Below, piece by piece: positions 25,581 to 34,308 of a stretch of 64,000 bases of DNA; the first letter of the stretch is position 1, and each line of letters opens with the position of its first letter. A program made the translations under genes and the position numbers. Source of the stretch: Verrucomicrobiia bacterium (GTDB lineage Bacteria; Verrucomicrobiota; Verrucomicrobiia; Verrucomicrobiales; Akkermansiaceae); NCBI GenBank assembly GCA_947462875.1, contig CANHQJ010000009.1:79954-143953 (forward strand), in the 5' to 3' direction. The notes under the pieces are model-generated. The model was not told where the DNA came from. It did not search any database and saw only the letters and a list, made by a program, of their open reading frames with translations.

Positions 25581-26423
25581 TTATTGCGGTGGGGTGACGG
25601 GTGAAGGAGGAGTGGAAGGTGGCGTGGCTTCTTCCGTTTTGGGGGCGTCCGGAGTGGGCGTGCTACCGGGTTGGTTCAGGCTGTCCAGCAGAGGGTTGCC
25701 GGTGGAGGCGCCAGAGCCGGGCAGTTCGTCGGGCTTGGTAAGCAAGGGAGGCGGTTCGCTGACCACGGGAGGAGCCTCGACTTCCACGGGTGCCGTGAAA
25801 TGGAGAAACTTGGTGCGATCCGTGGCGAGGTTGGCGAAAGGACTATCGCCAAAGTCCGAGGAGACTTTTTTGTAGAGAGAAGCCGCTTTTTCGAGGTCGC
25901 CGGCCTTTTTGGCGATATCGCCGAGGGCAATGGTGGCGGCGGGGGCGAGGTAGCGGGCATCCGCGCGATCGATCACGGCCTGGAAGGCCTGGCTGGCATC
26001 ACCGGTTTTCCCTTGGGCCATCAAACGATAGCCGAGCGCGTTTTGGGCAACGGCAGAAGCGGGATGACCCGGGAATTTTTCGATGATTTCGCGCAGCGTG
26101 GCGATGGCTTCATCTTGCTGACCGTTGCTCCAGAGCTTATCGGCGATGCCCATGGCTGCCGTGACGGCGGAAGGGGTATCGGAGAAATCGACTTTGACCT
26201 TTTCCAATTCGGCAATGTCCTTTGCGGCGGAGAGGGCGGCGCCTGCATCGGCGGCATGGTCTTTCTGAATCGTGCGATAGACCATGAATCCACCAATGCC
26301 GAGAGCGATGGCCACGGCCGAAACGGCGATCAACTTCTGGTTATTCTCCAAAAATTGCTCGAAAGCACTGGGTCCCTGGACGATTTCGCCGATGGGTAGG
26401 GGATGGGTGGATGGATCTGACAT
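25581..26423 (-). CDS. Membrane-anchored TPR protein (YfgM-like layout)
   Basis: The 280-residue protein has a short cytoplasmic N-terminus, one transmembrane helix (LIAVSAVAIALGIGGFMVYR, about residues 31-50), TPR-like repeats (AIATLREIIEKFPGHPASAV, then SQAFQAVIDRAD and LEKAASLYKKVSSDFGDSPF; about 100-205), and a Pro-rich acidic tail (about 212-280). The layout recalls YfgM/BamD-type periplasmic helpers. It precedes the bactofilin gene by 24 bases, so the two are likely cotranscribed, and diverges from lpxB. The Pro-rich tail could reach the cell wall. Function inferred only. Confidence 0.8.
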   Translation of the reverse strand: MSDPSTHPLPIGEIVQGPSAFEQFLENNQKLIAVSAVAIALGIGGFMVYRTIQKDHAADAGAALSAAKDIAELEKVKVDFSDTPSAVTAAMGIADKLWSNGQQDEAIATLREIIEKFPGHPASAVAQNALGYRLMAQGKTGDASQAFQAVIDRADARYLAPAATIALGDIAKKAGDLEKAASLYKKVSSDFGDSPFANLATDRTKFLHFTAPVEVEAPPVVSEPPPLLTKPDELPGSGASTGNPLLDSLNQPGSTPTPDAPKTEEATPPSTPPSPVTPPQ

Positions 26424-26532
26424 GCGCGAGCGCGAGAATGCTCCGCATTGCCAAGAAAATCAATCGGAAATTTGCATTTTCCGCTGGTTTGAGAGTGGAC
26501 GTGAGTGCGGGTGGTTGTTACCTTTCGCGCGG

Positions 26533-27708
26533 ATGCCAACTTCGTTATACGTCATCGCGGGGGAATTGAGTGGAGATGCGCACGGGGCCGGCTTGCTGCG
26601 TGTCTTGCGACAATCGTGTCCGGATCTGCGGATCGGCGGTGCCGGTGGACCGCAAATGAGGGAAATCGCGGGAATGGAACTGCGCGACTGGGTCGAAGAC
26701 TCGGCGGTGATGGGCCTATGGGAGGTGCTGAAGCACTACCGGTGGTTTCAGGAGCAATTCCGCCAGATGCTCGAGGAAATCGCGGTGCTGCAACCGCAGG
26801 TCTTGTTGCTCATCGACTATCCGGGCTTCAATTTGCGTTTTGCCAAAGCGGTCAAGGAAAAGCATCCGTCGGTCAAAATTGTGTACTACATCAGCCCGCA
26901 AGTCTGGGCCTGGAATCGCGGGCGCATTCCGAAGATGGCACGCATGCTCGATGAGATGATGTGCCTGTTTCCCTTCGAGCAGGAAATTTTCGCCTCCGCG
27001 GGGCTGCGCACCACGTTTGTGGGGCATCCGTTGGTCGATGAATTGGAGGCCGAGCGAGTGTCGCAGGAGCGCGATGGGAAATTGCTGGGATTGTTTCCCG
27101 GTAGCCGCGAGCGCGAGGTATCGCGGCTGTTTCCCGTGATGCTCGATGCCGCGGAAAAACTCTTGTCGGGCGATGCCTCCCTGCGATTTTCCGCGCCTGC
27201 CGCCTCGGCGAAACTGGCGGTGCTGATGCGTGAACAAGTGCGGTCACGCGGTCTGGGCGACGCGGTGGAAGTGACCGACGGCGGAAGCCTTGCCTTGATG
27301 CAGCGTGCGACGTGCGGGGTGATCGCCAGTGGCACGGCGACTCTGGAAGCCGCCTATTTCGGCCTGCCGTATGTGCTGATCTACAAGGTGGCCTGGCCGA
27401 CGTACTGGCTGGGCAAGATGCTGGTGAAAATTGACTTCATCGGTCTCGTCAATATCCTCGCGGGTAATGCGGTGGTGAAAGAGCTGATTCAGTCGGATGC
27501 CGAGGCACCCGGGATTGTGGCGGAATTGCGGCGATTGCTGGTGCGTGGCGAGGAGCGTGAGCGGATGATCGCGAGCCTGCGCGAGACGGCGGCGCTGTTA
27601 GGCGGTCCCGGCGCGCATGAGCGGGCGGCGGAGGTGGTGGGGGAGTGGCTGCGCGGCGAACGAAAAATTTCCGTCTCTGCTATTGCCAATCCGCCCACAC
27701 TGGTCTAA
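26533..27708 (+). CDS. lpxB: Lipid-A-disaccharide synthase
   Basis: It joins UDP-2,3-diacylglucosamine and lipid X into the lipid A disaccharide. The start at the ATG at 26533 gives MPTSLYVIAGELSGDAHGAG, the conserved opening; the frame extends upstream into the promoter region only by chance. Further signatures: IGGAGGPQMREIAGMELRDW (residues about 36-55), LLIDYPGFNLRFAKAVKE (about 95-112), YYISPQVWAWNRGRIPKMAR (about 117-136), CLFPFEQEIF and LFPGSREREVSRLFPVMLDA (about 190-209). The protein has 391 residues. It is the best evidence in the window for a lipopolysaccharide outer membrane. lpxA/C/D are not nearby. Confidence 0.96.
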   Translation: MPTSLYVIAGELSGDAHGAGLLRVLRQSCPDLRIGGAGGPQMREIAGMELRDWVEDSAVMGLWEVLKHYRWFQEQFRQMLEEIAVLQPQVLLLIDYPGFNLRFAKAVKEKHPSVKIVYYISPQVWAWNRGRIPKMARMLDEMMCLFPFEQEIFASAGLRTTFVGHPLVDELEAERVSQERDGKLLGLFPGSREREVSRLFPVMLDAAEKLLSGDASLRFSAPAASAKLAVLMREQVRSRGLGDAVEVTDGGSLALMQRATCGVIASGTATLEAAYFGLPYVLIYKVAWPTYWLGKMLVKIDFIGLVNILAGNAVVKELIQSDAEAPGIVAELRRLLVRGEERERMIASLRETAALLGGPGAHERAAEVVGEWLRGERKISVSAIANPPTLV

Positions 27709-27720
27709 TACTGCTCCGCG

Positions 27721-27909
27721 ATGAAATTTGCTCTCTTATTGTTGTCTCTCACGTCCTTCGGCGTCATGTCCTGTGAGCGTCATAAGTTTGAAGACGTGAA
27801 AGTGCTGCATGAATCCCATGGTGCGGATCACGGAGACGCTCATGGTGCCCATGGCGAGGCCCATGGTGCGCATGCCGACAGCCACGGCGAGGAAAAAGCT
27901 GCGCACTAA
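27721..27909 (+). CDS. Small histidine-rich lipoprotein, probable metal binder
   Basis: The product has 62 residues. Residues 1-18 form a lipoprotein signal with a lipobox-like GVMSC (cysteine at 18). The mature part is dominated by repeats of H-G-x-x-H and A-H-G (HGADHGDAHGAHGEAHGAHA, about residues 33-52): 11 histidines in the last 33 residues. Such tracts bind Zn, Ni, Cu or Co in the periplasm. It lies 12 bases behind lpxB on the same strand and its stop overlaps that of the converging RibD-like gene by 4 bases. The family is unknown to me. Confidence 0.72.
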   Translation: MKFALLLLSLTSFGVMSCERHKFEDVKVLHESHGADHGDAHGAHGEAHGAHADSHGEEKAAH

Positions 27910-28553
27910 CGATTTTCCCGTCGCACGTAGCTCAAAAATACTTCGCCTTCCGCCTCCAGAGGCTCGAAATGCACGAGTTCGAAATTGCGTGATTTCACGA
28001 GCGGAATGCCCGGCACTCCCGATAAGGTCGGTGCCTCCGCGCCACCGAACAAGGTATGCGCCGCCCAGGTGAGGTGGAGCTCATCAAGGCAATCGATCTC
28101 TAACAGCTCCCGCAGCAGCGTGCCGCCGCCCTCGCAGTGGAGGTGCCGCACGTTGTGATTCTGATGAAGTTCTAACAGAAAATTTTCCAACGAGCCGTGA
28201 TGTAGGGTCGTGTTAGGGAGTTCGCAGGATGGCTTCGTCTGGCACCAGAGATGGATGCCTCCTCCCGGGGCTTGAAAGACTTTTTCCTGTCCGCTGAGAG
28301 CGCCCGAAGCACTGGCAATGCAGCGCAATGGCTGGCGCGCTGCGTCCGGCACCGTGAGGCTCATGTTGTCGATCAGCAAGGTTCGCCGACCCACCAAAAT
28401 GGCATCGGCATCGCGGCGCAGCGCGAGAAGGCGAAGGAAATCGGCACGTGAGGTCCAGCCCGAGGGTCTGTGATCCAACGAAGAGATTTTCCCATCCAGC
28501 GAGATGGCGAAATTCGCGGAGATCTTGAGTTGTTGGAGGGCCTCAGGTTTCAT
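27906..28553 (-). CDS. RibD C-terminal domain reductase-like protein
   Basis: The 215-residue protein has the dihydrofolate-reductase-like fold of the RibD C-terminal domain: ISANFAISLDGKISS (residues about 11-25), ADAILVGRRTLLIDN (about 49-63) and HCEGGGTLLRELLEIDCLDE (about 139-158). In riboflavin synthesis this domain reduces the ribosylamino-pyrimidine with NADPH. There is no N-terminal deaminase domain and no rib gene nearby, so it may be a stand-alone reductase for riboflavin or another substrate. It overlaps the upstream membrane-protein gene by 11 bases. Confidence 0.86.
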   Translation of the reverse strand: MKPEALQQLKISANFAISLDGKISSLDHRPSGWTSRADFLRLLALRRDADAILVGRRTLLIDNMSLTVPDAARQPLRCIASASGALSGQEKVFQAPGGGIHLWCQTKPSCELPNTTLHHGSLENFLLELHQNHNVRHLHCEGGGTLLRELLEIDCLDELHLTWAAHTLFGGAEAPTLSGVPGIPLVKSRNFELVHFEPLEAEGEVFLSYVRRENR

Positions 28554-29076
28554 CGTCGCTGTACATGTTTGTCGCCACGGTGCCGAATTTTTCCTGCAGC
28601 TCCAACCGCCGTTGTTGATTCTCCGCCTTGAGTTCCGCCATTTCCTGAATCCAGCGATTGCGCGACCACTGCATGAAGAACCACGTGGCGGTGGCGAGCA
28701 TGGCGCACAGCAGCAAACACAGCGGCCAAGCGATCCAGTGGGCTTCTTTGAAATAACCGCAGAGGCAAAAAATCGCCATGCTGATGGCGAGCCCAGCCCA
28801 GCGCGGCGCGAGGTCTTTTTCCGTGCGGATAAAAATCCCCAGAAATGCGAGGAGAAGTGGCAGGGAAATCACGGCCCATGACGAGAGCAGGTGCGCGGGG
28901 CCGATCAGAAATGCATACAGCGGCTCTACGGGATAGGAAAACATTTCATGCACATGCAGCGACCATGAGCCGATGCCGCAGCCGATGAAAATCGCCGAGA
29001 TGAAGAGAAACAGGCGCGAGAGCATGTCCCAGCATCCTGCTCCCACGACGTCCACGGGATCGAACTTTAGGTTCAT
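28543..29076 (-). CDS. Small multi-pass membrane protein with coiled-coil tail
   Basis: I recognise no family. The 177-residue protein has four hydrophobic segments (FLFISAIFIGCGIGSWSL near 22-39; WAVISLPLLLAFLGIFI near 67-83; WAGLAISMAIFCLCGYF near 93-109; PLCLLLCAMLATATWFFMQW near 118-137), then a charged coiled coil (IQEMAELKAENQQRRLELQE, about 143-162). It starts 3 bases after argH and overlaps the RibD-like gene by 11, so it is coexpressed with both. Confidence 0.7.
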   Translation of the reverse strand: MNLKFDPVDVVGAGCWDMLSRLFLFISAIFIGCGIGSWSLHVHEMFSYPVEPLYAFLIGPAHLLSSWAVISLPLLLAFLGIFIRTEKDLAPRWAGLAISMAIFCLCGYFKEAHWIAWPLCLLLCAMLATATWFFMQWSRNRWIQEMAELKAENQQRRLELQEKFGTVATNMYSDDET

Positions 29077-29079
29077 CGG

Positions 29080-30438
29080 TCAGACGTTCAACAGTTTCTG
29101 CCAACGCGCGATTTGCTCGCGCACGATGCGCGGATTCGGGCATCCGGGATTGGTGCGGGCTTGCAGCGCGCGTTTGAGTTGGAAAATTTCCGCCGTGTCA
29201 TTGCCGTAGTGTTCGCTGATGGCGGTGAGGTCGAGCTTGTCTAACGGAGTCTTGGTGGCGATCGCCGCGGCCACGGCTTTTCCGACCAATTCATGCGCCT
29301 GACGGAAGGGAACGCCTTTTTTCACGAGGTAATCGGCGAGATCGGTGGCGAGCAACATGGGGTCCGCCGCTGCCGCCGCACAAACATCCTCGCGCAAGGT
29401 CAGGGCGAGCATCATTTCGGTATTCACGGCGAGCGTGAGATGCAGGGTATCGATGGAATCAAACAGCGGCTCTTTGTCCTCTTGCAGGTCGCGGTTGTAG
29501 GTGAGTGGCAGCCCTTTGATGGCGGTGAGGATGGCAACCAGATTGCCGACGAGGCGACCGGTCTTTCCACGGGTGAGCTCACAGACGTCGGGATTTTTTT
29601 TCTGCGGCATCAGCGAAGAGCCGGTGGTATGCGCATCGGCGAGGGCGGCGAAGGCGAACTCCGCGCTGCACCAGAGAATCAGATCCTCGCTCAGGCGCGA
29701 GAGGTGAACGCCGCAGAGTGCGATCACAAACAAAATCTCGGCGATGTAGTCGCGATCGGCGATGGCATCCATCGAGTTGGTGGTGACGCCATCGAAGCCC
29801 AGCTCTGCCGCGATGGCGTGGCGATCGAGATTGATGGTGGAGCCCGCCAGCGCACCGGAACCGAGCGGCGAAATGTTGAGGCGCTTGCGCGCATCGAGCA
29901 GGCGCGAGACGTCGCGTTCGAGCATTTCCACGTAGGCGAGAAAATGGTGACCGGCCGTGACCGGCTGGCCGCGTTGCAGGTGGGTGTAGCCGGGCATGAC
30001 GGATTCGGCATAGGCCTCGGCACGGTTCACCAAGGCACGCTGCAAGGCGCGGATGTTTTCGACCAGAGCGTCAATCTGTGTGCGACAGTAGAGTCGGGTA
30101 TCGGTCGCCACCTGATCGTTGCGCGAACGCGCGGTGTGGAGCTTGGCACCCGCCGGACCGATGCGACGCGTCAGCTCGGACTCGATGTTCATGTGGATGT
30201 CCTCCAGCGAGGTCTTGAATTCGAAATGCCCGGCTTCAATGTCGGCACGGATGGCCAGCAGTCCGGTTTCGATCGCGGAAAATTCCTCCTCGGTCAGGTA
30301 GCCTGCCGTTTTCTGGGCGCGGGCATGGGCGATGGAGCCGGCGATGTCGTGAGGAAACAAGCGCCAGTCATACGAAACCGACTCACCAAACTGCTGCACC
30401 AACGATGAAGTATCCTGCGTAAAACGACCTTTCCACAT
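29080..30438 (-). CDS. argH: Argininosuccinate lyase
   Basis: It splits argininosuccinate into arginine and fumarate, the last step of arginine synthesis. The start is the ATG at 30438 (MWKGRFTQDTSSLVQQFGES), giving 452 residues; the longer open frame upstream is not family-like. The superfamily signature GSSLMPQKKNPDVCELTRGK (about residues 275-294) and TARSRNDQVATDTRLYCR-like substrate loop (about 104-121) are intact, as is PGYTHLQRGQPVTAGHH (about 148-164). It is transcribed in a minus-strand run of genes with no other arg gene nearby. Confidence 0.96.
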   Translation of the reverse strand: MWKGRFTQDTSSLVQQFGESVSYDWRLFPHDIAGSIAHARAQKTAGYLTEEEFSAIETGLLAIRADIEAGHFEFKTSLEDIHMNIESELTRRIGPAGAKLHTARSRNDQVATDTRLYCRTQIDALVENIRALQRALVNRAEAYAESVMPGYTHLQRGQPVTAGHHFLAYVEMLERDVSRLLDARKRLNISPLGSGALAGSTINLDRHAIAAELGFDGVTTNSMDAIADRDYIAEILFVIALCGVHLSRLSEDLILWCSAEFAFAALADAHTTGSSLMPQKKNPDVCELTRGKTGRLVGNLVAILTAIKGLPLTYNRDLQEDKEPLFDSIDTLHLTLAVNTEMMLALTLREDVCAAAAADPMLLATDLADYLVKKGVPFRQAHELVGKAVAAAIATKTPLDKLDLTAISEHYGNDTAEIFQLKRALQARTNPGCPNPRIVREQIARWQKLLNV

Positions 30439-30524
30439 AGCGCCGCGAGGATAGGGGACAAATGCTGGAGGGAAAAGCATATTGTGAGCGGCGGCGGCGG
30501 TTTGTCGTCGCTGGCGCTCGTTTG

Positions 30525-32228
30525 TTATTTCCCTTGTTGTTGCGGCAGGGAAAACGGCCGGCCGTCTTTTTTGTTGCCGCGCATATCGAGCGATTGGTGT
30601 TCGCCCATGCTCACCTCGCCGTGGAATTGGTTGTTGAGCAGCGTGATGGCGCGCGCCTTGGCGATGCGAAGCGGAGCGTGGAAGGTGCAGCCCTCGATGT
30701 GGATGTTCTGGATGCGGGTTTGTTCCAGCGGACCGATGCCGCCGCTTTGCGCGACGTAGCCGGATCCGCGACCGGTGTGGAACTCGGTGTTTTTGATCCA
30801 CATCGATTCCGGGCCCGGACCCTCGACATTATCCTGCCGTGGCGACATGCCGTAGGAAACATTGTAGCAAGTGAACCGGCAATCCTCGATCTTGAGCGAG
30901 GTCTGCATGCGGATGCTGAATGTGGCGCGGCAATGCCGCATCGTGGTATCAGGATTGGCGGCTTCCTTTGCCCAAACGGTGAGCCCGGGCGTGAGTCCGC
31001 TGACGGGACGATCGAGAAGCAGGGTCACCTCCGGACACGATCCGCCCGCCACGATGGCGCTGCCGTTTTTGGGCGGTGTTTCGTTGTAGCGCGCGATTTG
31101 GGCACTGCCCAGCACGATGTTTTCCGCATTCATCACCTGCAATGTTTCGCCCACGCGCATGGGATTGTACTGGATCGGGAATTTCTGGCGGATGATGATT
31201 TGATTAGGAGAGAGGACCTTGCGGATTGAGGAGGAAAGGACGCAGAAGTTGTAGTCATCGTCGCCGATGCCGCCGGTATCGCAGTGCTCGAACAGCAGCT
31301 TCGCGCGATTTCCGGTGACGTGGAAGGCATCGCGGCAACCGCTCATGAGCCGCTGGCTGTTAGGCTTGGGAATCACATCGACATCGATGAAGCGACAATG
31401 ACCCTCGCAGCGATAGATGCTGAAGCTGAACCATGGCGCGCCCCAGACATGGACGCGTTCCAGAGTCACGTCCGTGGCATCGTGGATTTCAAACAGAGCG
31501 CCCGGACCGTGGCGATGGGCGACTCCCGCGCGCGGCACACTGAAAGCGGTTTTCCCCGGAATGATGGTGTCCGCGATGGCGTTGCCGAACGTTCCCTCGC
31601 CATAGTGCACGCGCATGAGGCCGTTCTCGCGTTTCTCCACACTTTTCACCGCGAAATGTCTCGCGGCTTTGGGATGAGTGCCGTTTTCGCACCAGACGAA
31701 TCCACCGAACCACTGCTCGCCCTCTTGTTTTGTCGGACCGCCGAGGTCGCTGGCTTCGGCGGCATCGCTGAGGCTCACATCGACGAAACTCCTTGCGGGA
31801 TCGACGGCCTGCACGGTCGTCTCGACAAACATGCTTTTGGTGAAATCCACGTTGCAATTCTTCAGCATCACGTTGCGGGCGAAATGCATGTCAGCCATGC
31901 GGATGCCCGGGTCTAGCAGAAATGTGCAGCCATTGCCATCGATGGCGATATCCCGGTATTCGCGCAGGGAAAAGAGATATCCTTTCCGCGCGGTGGCGGC
32001 GAAGATGACCTTGTTCGGCGGAAACACCAGAGTCACGGGTTTTTCCGAGGTTTTCGCTGCATCTAACAATTTCAAGATCGCCGGTCCGTCATCGGTCCTG
32101 CCATCGGCGATGAGGCCGTAGTCCGATGCGTTCAGAGTGACCGCGCCGCAAGGATGCGCGACGGGAATGAGCCAGAGCAGAGCAAGGCGGGCGAAGAGGG
32201 TGCATCGCAATTTTTCTAACAGATTCAT
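30525..32228 (-). CDS. Secreted right-handed beta-helix protein (pectate-lyase-like fold)
   Basis: The 567-residue protein has a signal peptide in residues about 10-30 (LFARLALLWLIPVAHPCGAV). Next comes the classic start of pectin-lyase-fold glycan enzymes, DYGLIADGRTDDGPAILKLL (about 36-55), then stacked short strands (YRDIAIDGNGCTFLLDPGIR; DVTLERVHVWGAPWFSFSIY; TSLKIEDCRFTCYNVSYGMS; RIQNIHIEGCTFHAPLRIAK). Asp and His clusters occur in the central coils. Overall it resembles GH110/GH28-like glycosidases or lyases, but no catalytic motif is certain. It lies 22 bases behind a TRIC-type channel gene. Likely role: action on an extracellular or periplasmic glycan. Confidence 0.75.
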   Translation of the reverse strand: MNLLEKLRCTLFARLALLWLIPVAHPCGAVTLNASDYGLIADGRTDDGPAILKLLDAAKTSEKPVTLVFPPNKVIFAATARKGYLFSLREYRDIAIDGNGCTFLLDPGIRMADMHFARNVMLKNCNVDFTKSMFVETTVQAVDPARSFVDVSLSDAAEASDLGGPTKQEGEQWFGGFVWCENGTHPKAARHFAVKSVEKRENGLMRVHYGEGTFGNAIADTIIPGKTAFSVPRAGVAHRHGPGALFEIHDATDVTLERVHVWGAPWFSFSIYRCEGHCRFIDVDVIPKPNSQRLMSGCRDAFHVTGNRAKLLFEHCDTGGIGDDDYNFCVLSSSIRKVLSPNQIIIRQKFPIQYNPMRVGETLQVMNAENIVLGSAQIARYNETPPKNGSAIVAGGSCPEVTLLLDRPVSGLTPGLTVWAKEAANPDTTMRHCRATFSIRMQTSLKIEDCRFTCYNVSYGMSPRQDNVEGPGPESMWIKNTEFHTGRGSGYVAQSGGIGPLEQTRIQNIHIEGCTFHAPLRIAKARAITLLNNQFHGEVSMGEHQSLDMRGNKKDGRPFSLPQQQGK

Positions 32229-32250
32229 CGGATGGTTCGGGGAAGGGGAA

Positions 32251-32862
32251 TCAATGCTCGCGCATGCGGAAGGTAGGCAGGCGCAGGCCGAAGCGCATGG
32301 CGAGCAAGCGCAGCAACAGGATCACCGCCATGCCGATGAAGCGGTTGCTTTCATTTTGCGGAAACCAATGGTGCAGCAGCACAAAAACGACGGCGCCCAC
32401 AAAGACCGTGGTGGCATACAGATGCACTTCCGCGCGAAAGACCCAGGGGATTTCGCTGCGCAGGACATCGCGCAAAACGCCGCCGGCCACACCCGTGACG
32501 ATGCCTAACAGAACCGCCGCCACTTCACTGGCACCGAGGATGAGCGCCTTTTCCGTGCCCACGATGCCAAACAACGCGAGGCCGAAGGCATCGGCGATCA
32601 GCAAGGCGCGGCCGGGCATGCGGATGTAGCGCACGGCCAAAAAGGCGAACAAGGCCGCGAGAGTCGCGGAGAGCACCGTGCCGGGATGTTTCAACCAGAA
32701 CACCTGCGTATCGAGACAGATATCGCGAATGGTGCCGCCGCCGACGGCTGTGACCAGGGCCAGCACCAGCACGCCGAAGAGGTCGATGCGTTTGCCTTCG
32801 GCGGCCAGAACGCCGGAGATCGCGCAGACGGCGCAGGCGAAATATTCAATCCAGGGTGGCAT
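32251..32862 (-). CDS. TRIC-type (UPF0126/YadS) cation channel
   Basis: The 203-residue membrane protein has two inverted triple-helix repeats, each with a glycine-rich turn: LVTAVGGGTIRDICLDTQVF (residues about 36-55) and IVTGVAGGVLRDVLRSEIPW (about 120-139). These GGGxxRD-type motifs define the family. Prokaryotic TRIC homologues form trimeric K+-selective channels; some members are linked to glycine uptake instead. It lies 10 bases behind the DUF5722 gene in the same operon-like run. The C-terminal seventh helix is present (NRFIGMAVILLLRLLAMRFG). Confidence 0.92.
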   Translation of the reverse strand: MPPWIEYFACAVCAISGVLAAEGKRIDLFGVLVLALVTAVGGGTIRDICLDTQVFWLKHPGTVLSATLAALFAFLAVRYIRMPGRALLIADAFGLALFGIVGTEKALILGASEVAAVLLGIVTGVAGGVLRDVLRSEIPWVFRAEVHLYATTVFVGAVVFVLLHHWFPQNESNRFIGMAVILLLRLLAMRFGLRLPTFRMREH

Positions 32863-32872
32863 GCGCGGAACC

Positions 32873-34192
32873 TTATTCTTTTGTTAGATCATTCCAAGAC
32901 TTAAGTCCGGTGATGGGCAGCAAGGGCGCAGCCGCCGCATCCCACTCCGGAGTGCCGGCTTTCTGAAACAGGCTCCAGATTTGTTTTTTGCTATGGGGAT
33001 CGACAATCGAATGCGGGGCATTGCGCCACAGCCCGAGCCGCAGGCCGCCTTCCTTGGCGTGATCGACATGGCGATGGTAAATGAAAGCATCCACCAGCGG
33101 CAGGCGCCGGCATTTTTCCCAGGCATACGCATAGGCGGCGGCTTGCAGGGCTTCGCCTTCGGGAGTGAGCAACGTGTGAAATCCCTGCTCGGACAAAATC
33201 ACGCGGCGTGGTGTGCCCTGGTAAAGCAGCTGCGGTTGGCGCAGGTGGCGGCAGAGAACTTCCAGATTCTTGAACGTGACCTTGTTGGTCTTGTCATCGT
33301 GGGTCACCGTCTTGTCGGCCCAGGCGCGGGGATTGCCGAGATCCTCGGGATACGGATGCCAGGCCACATGCCAGTCGAGATCGCTCGTGAGCGCGGCGAA
33401 GGCATCGAGAAACGCCCGCCCGCCCACGGCTTCCTCCGCGCTGATGCCATGCATGCCCACGCCCCAGTGATGATCGAAGGAAATGTAGAGTCGCGCGTTT
33501 TTCGATGCCGTGCGCAGACCGCTGTGAATGATGCGGAACGCTCCGGCGTAGGCCGATGTCGCCTGGGCTAACGATTTTTTGCCCATGTTCGACCACATCC
33601 AGTGCGAGTTCACCTCATTGCCGACGATCCAGCCCCAGACCCTGCCGCATTCGGGGCGTGCGCCGCTCCAACGCGCCGCCATTTCCTCGCTGACTGCTCG
33701 CAACCATGCTTTGCCCTCGGGTGTCGCCGCATTGAATCCGCCCACGGTGTATTTGTAGTCCTTGCGCGCATCGGGATGGATCACCAGCCCGTCCACCGCG
33801 GGATTTTTGGAAGGGTAGGCGATGACGATCAGATAGATCAGAATGCCTTTGTCCGAGAGCGGCTTGATCTGGCGGTCGAGGCTTTTCAGGTAGCTCTCCT
33901 GAAAGCTGAATTCGAAGCCATCGACCGTCCGCTTCGGATTCTGCGGTTTTTTTTCCCGATCCACCAATGCCGTGATGTTGATGTTCACTCCCGCGTGATG
34001 AATGCCGAGAGCGATGGCGTCATCCACCATCTGCACCTGCAAGCCCTTGATCGAAGCAGGCTGCGGAAACGGCGTGTTGTCCTGTGCGGAAAGCTGCGGC
34101 ATCCAGCTGTTCAACAGGAGCAACGCTGCGATGATCGTCAGCGTGCGATGGAAAATGTCGCGGAAAAAACGAGGATGGATGGCAGCGTGCAC
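32873..34192 (-). CDS. Exported DUF5722 glycosidase-like (beta/alpha)8 protein
   Basis: No ATG precedes the signal peptide; I place the start at the GTG at 34192, giving about 439 residues with the hydrophobic core TLTIIAALLLLNSWMPQLSA (about residues 17-36). The next part, QVQMVDDAIALGIHHAGVNI, is typical of DUF5722. Two glutamates fit the clan-A glycosidase pair: the acid/base in GWIVGNEVNSHWMW and the nucleophile in RRVILSEQGFHT. So a retaining glycosidase of a GH39-like kind is likely; the substrate is unknown. The frame is open to 34762 inside yidC, but there it is noise. The gene follows yidC's terminator and precedes the TRIC gene by 10 bases. Confidence 0.78.
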   Translation of the reverse strand: MHAAIHPRFFRDIFHRTLTIIAALLLLNSWMPQLSAQDNTPFPQPASIKGLQVQMVDDAIALGIHHAGVNINITALVDREKKPQNPKRTVDGFEFSFQESYLKSLDRQIKPLSDKGILIYLIVIAYPSKNPAVDGLVIHPDARKDYKYTVGGFNAATPEGKAWLRAVSEEMAARWSGARPECGRVWGWIVGNEVNSHWMWSNMGKKSLAQATSAYAGAFRIIHSGLRTASKNARLYISFDHHWGVGMHGISAEEAVGGRAFLDAFAALTSDLDWHVAWHPYPEDLGNPRAWADKTVTHDDKTNKVTFKNLEVLCRHLRQPQLLYQGTPRRVILSEQGFHTLLTPEGEALQAAAYAYAWEKCRRLPLVDAFIYHRHVDHAKEGGLRLGLWRNAPHSIVDPHSKKQIWSLFQKAGTPEWDAAAAPLLPITGLKSWNDLTKE

Positions 34193-34228
34193 ATGGATGA
34201 GAACGCGATCGGATGTGGCGAAATTACA

Positions 34229-34259
34229 AGAAAAAATCCGCAGTGGGTGCTGCGGATTT
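34229..34259 (-). terminator. Rho-independent terminator after yidC
   Basis: AAATCCGCAG (34234-34243) and CTGCGGATTT (34250-34259) form a perfect 10-bp stem with a 6-nt loop. On the minus strand it is followed by six T. It lies 50 bases after the yidC stop and ends the rpmH-rnpA-yidD-yidC operon. Confidence 0.88.
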
Positions 34260-34308
34260 GAGGAATGAATCAGAAAATGGGGCTCAGTTTTCGTGCAACA
34301 TTGGATGA

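Noticed and set aside
29293..30408. A 371-codon plus-strand frame across argH
   Set aside because: Antisense shadow of argH.
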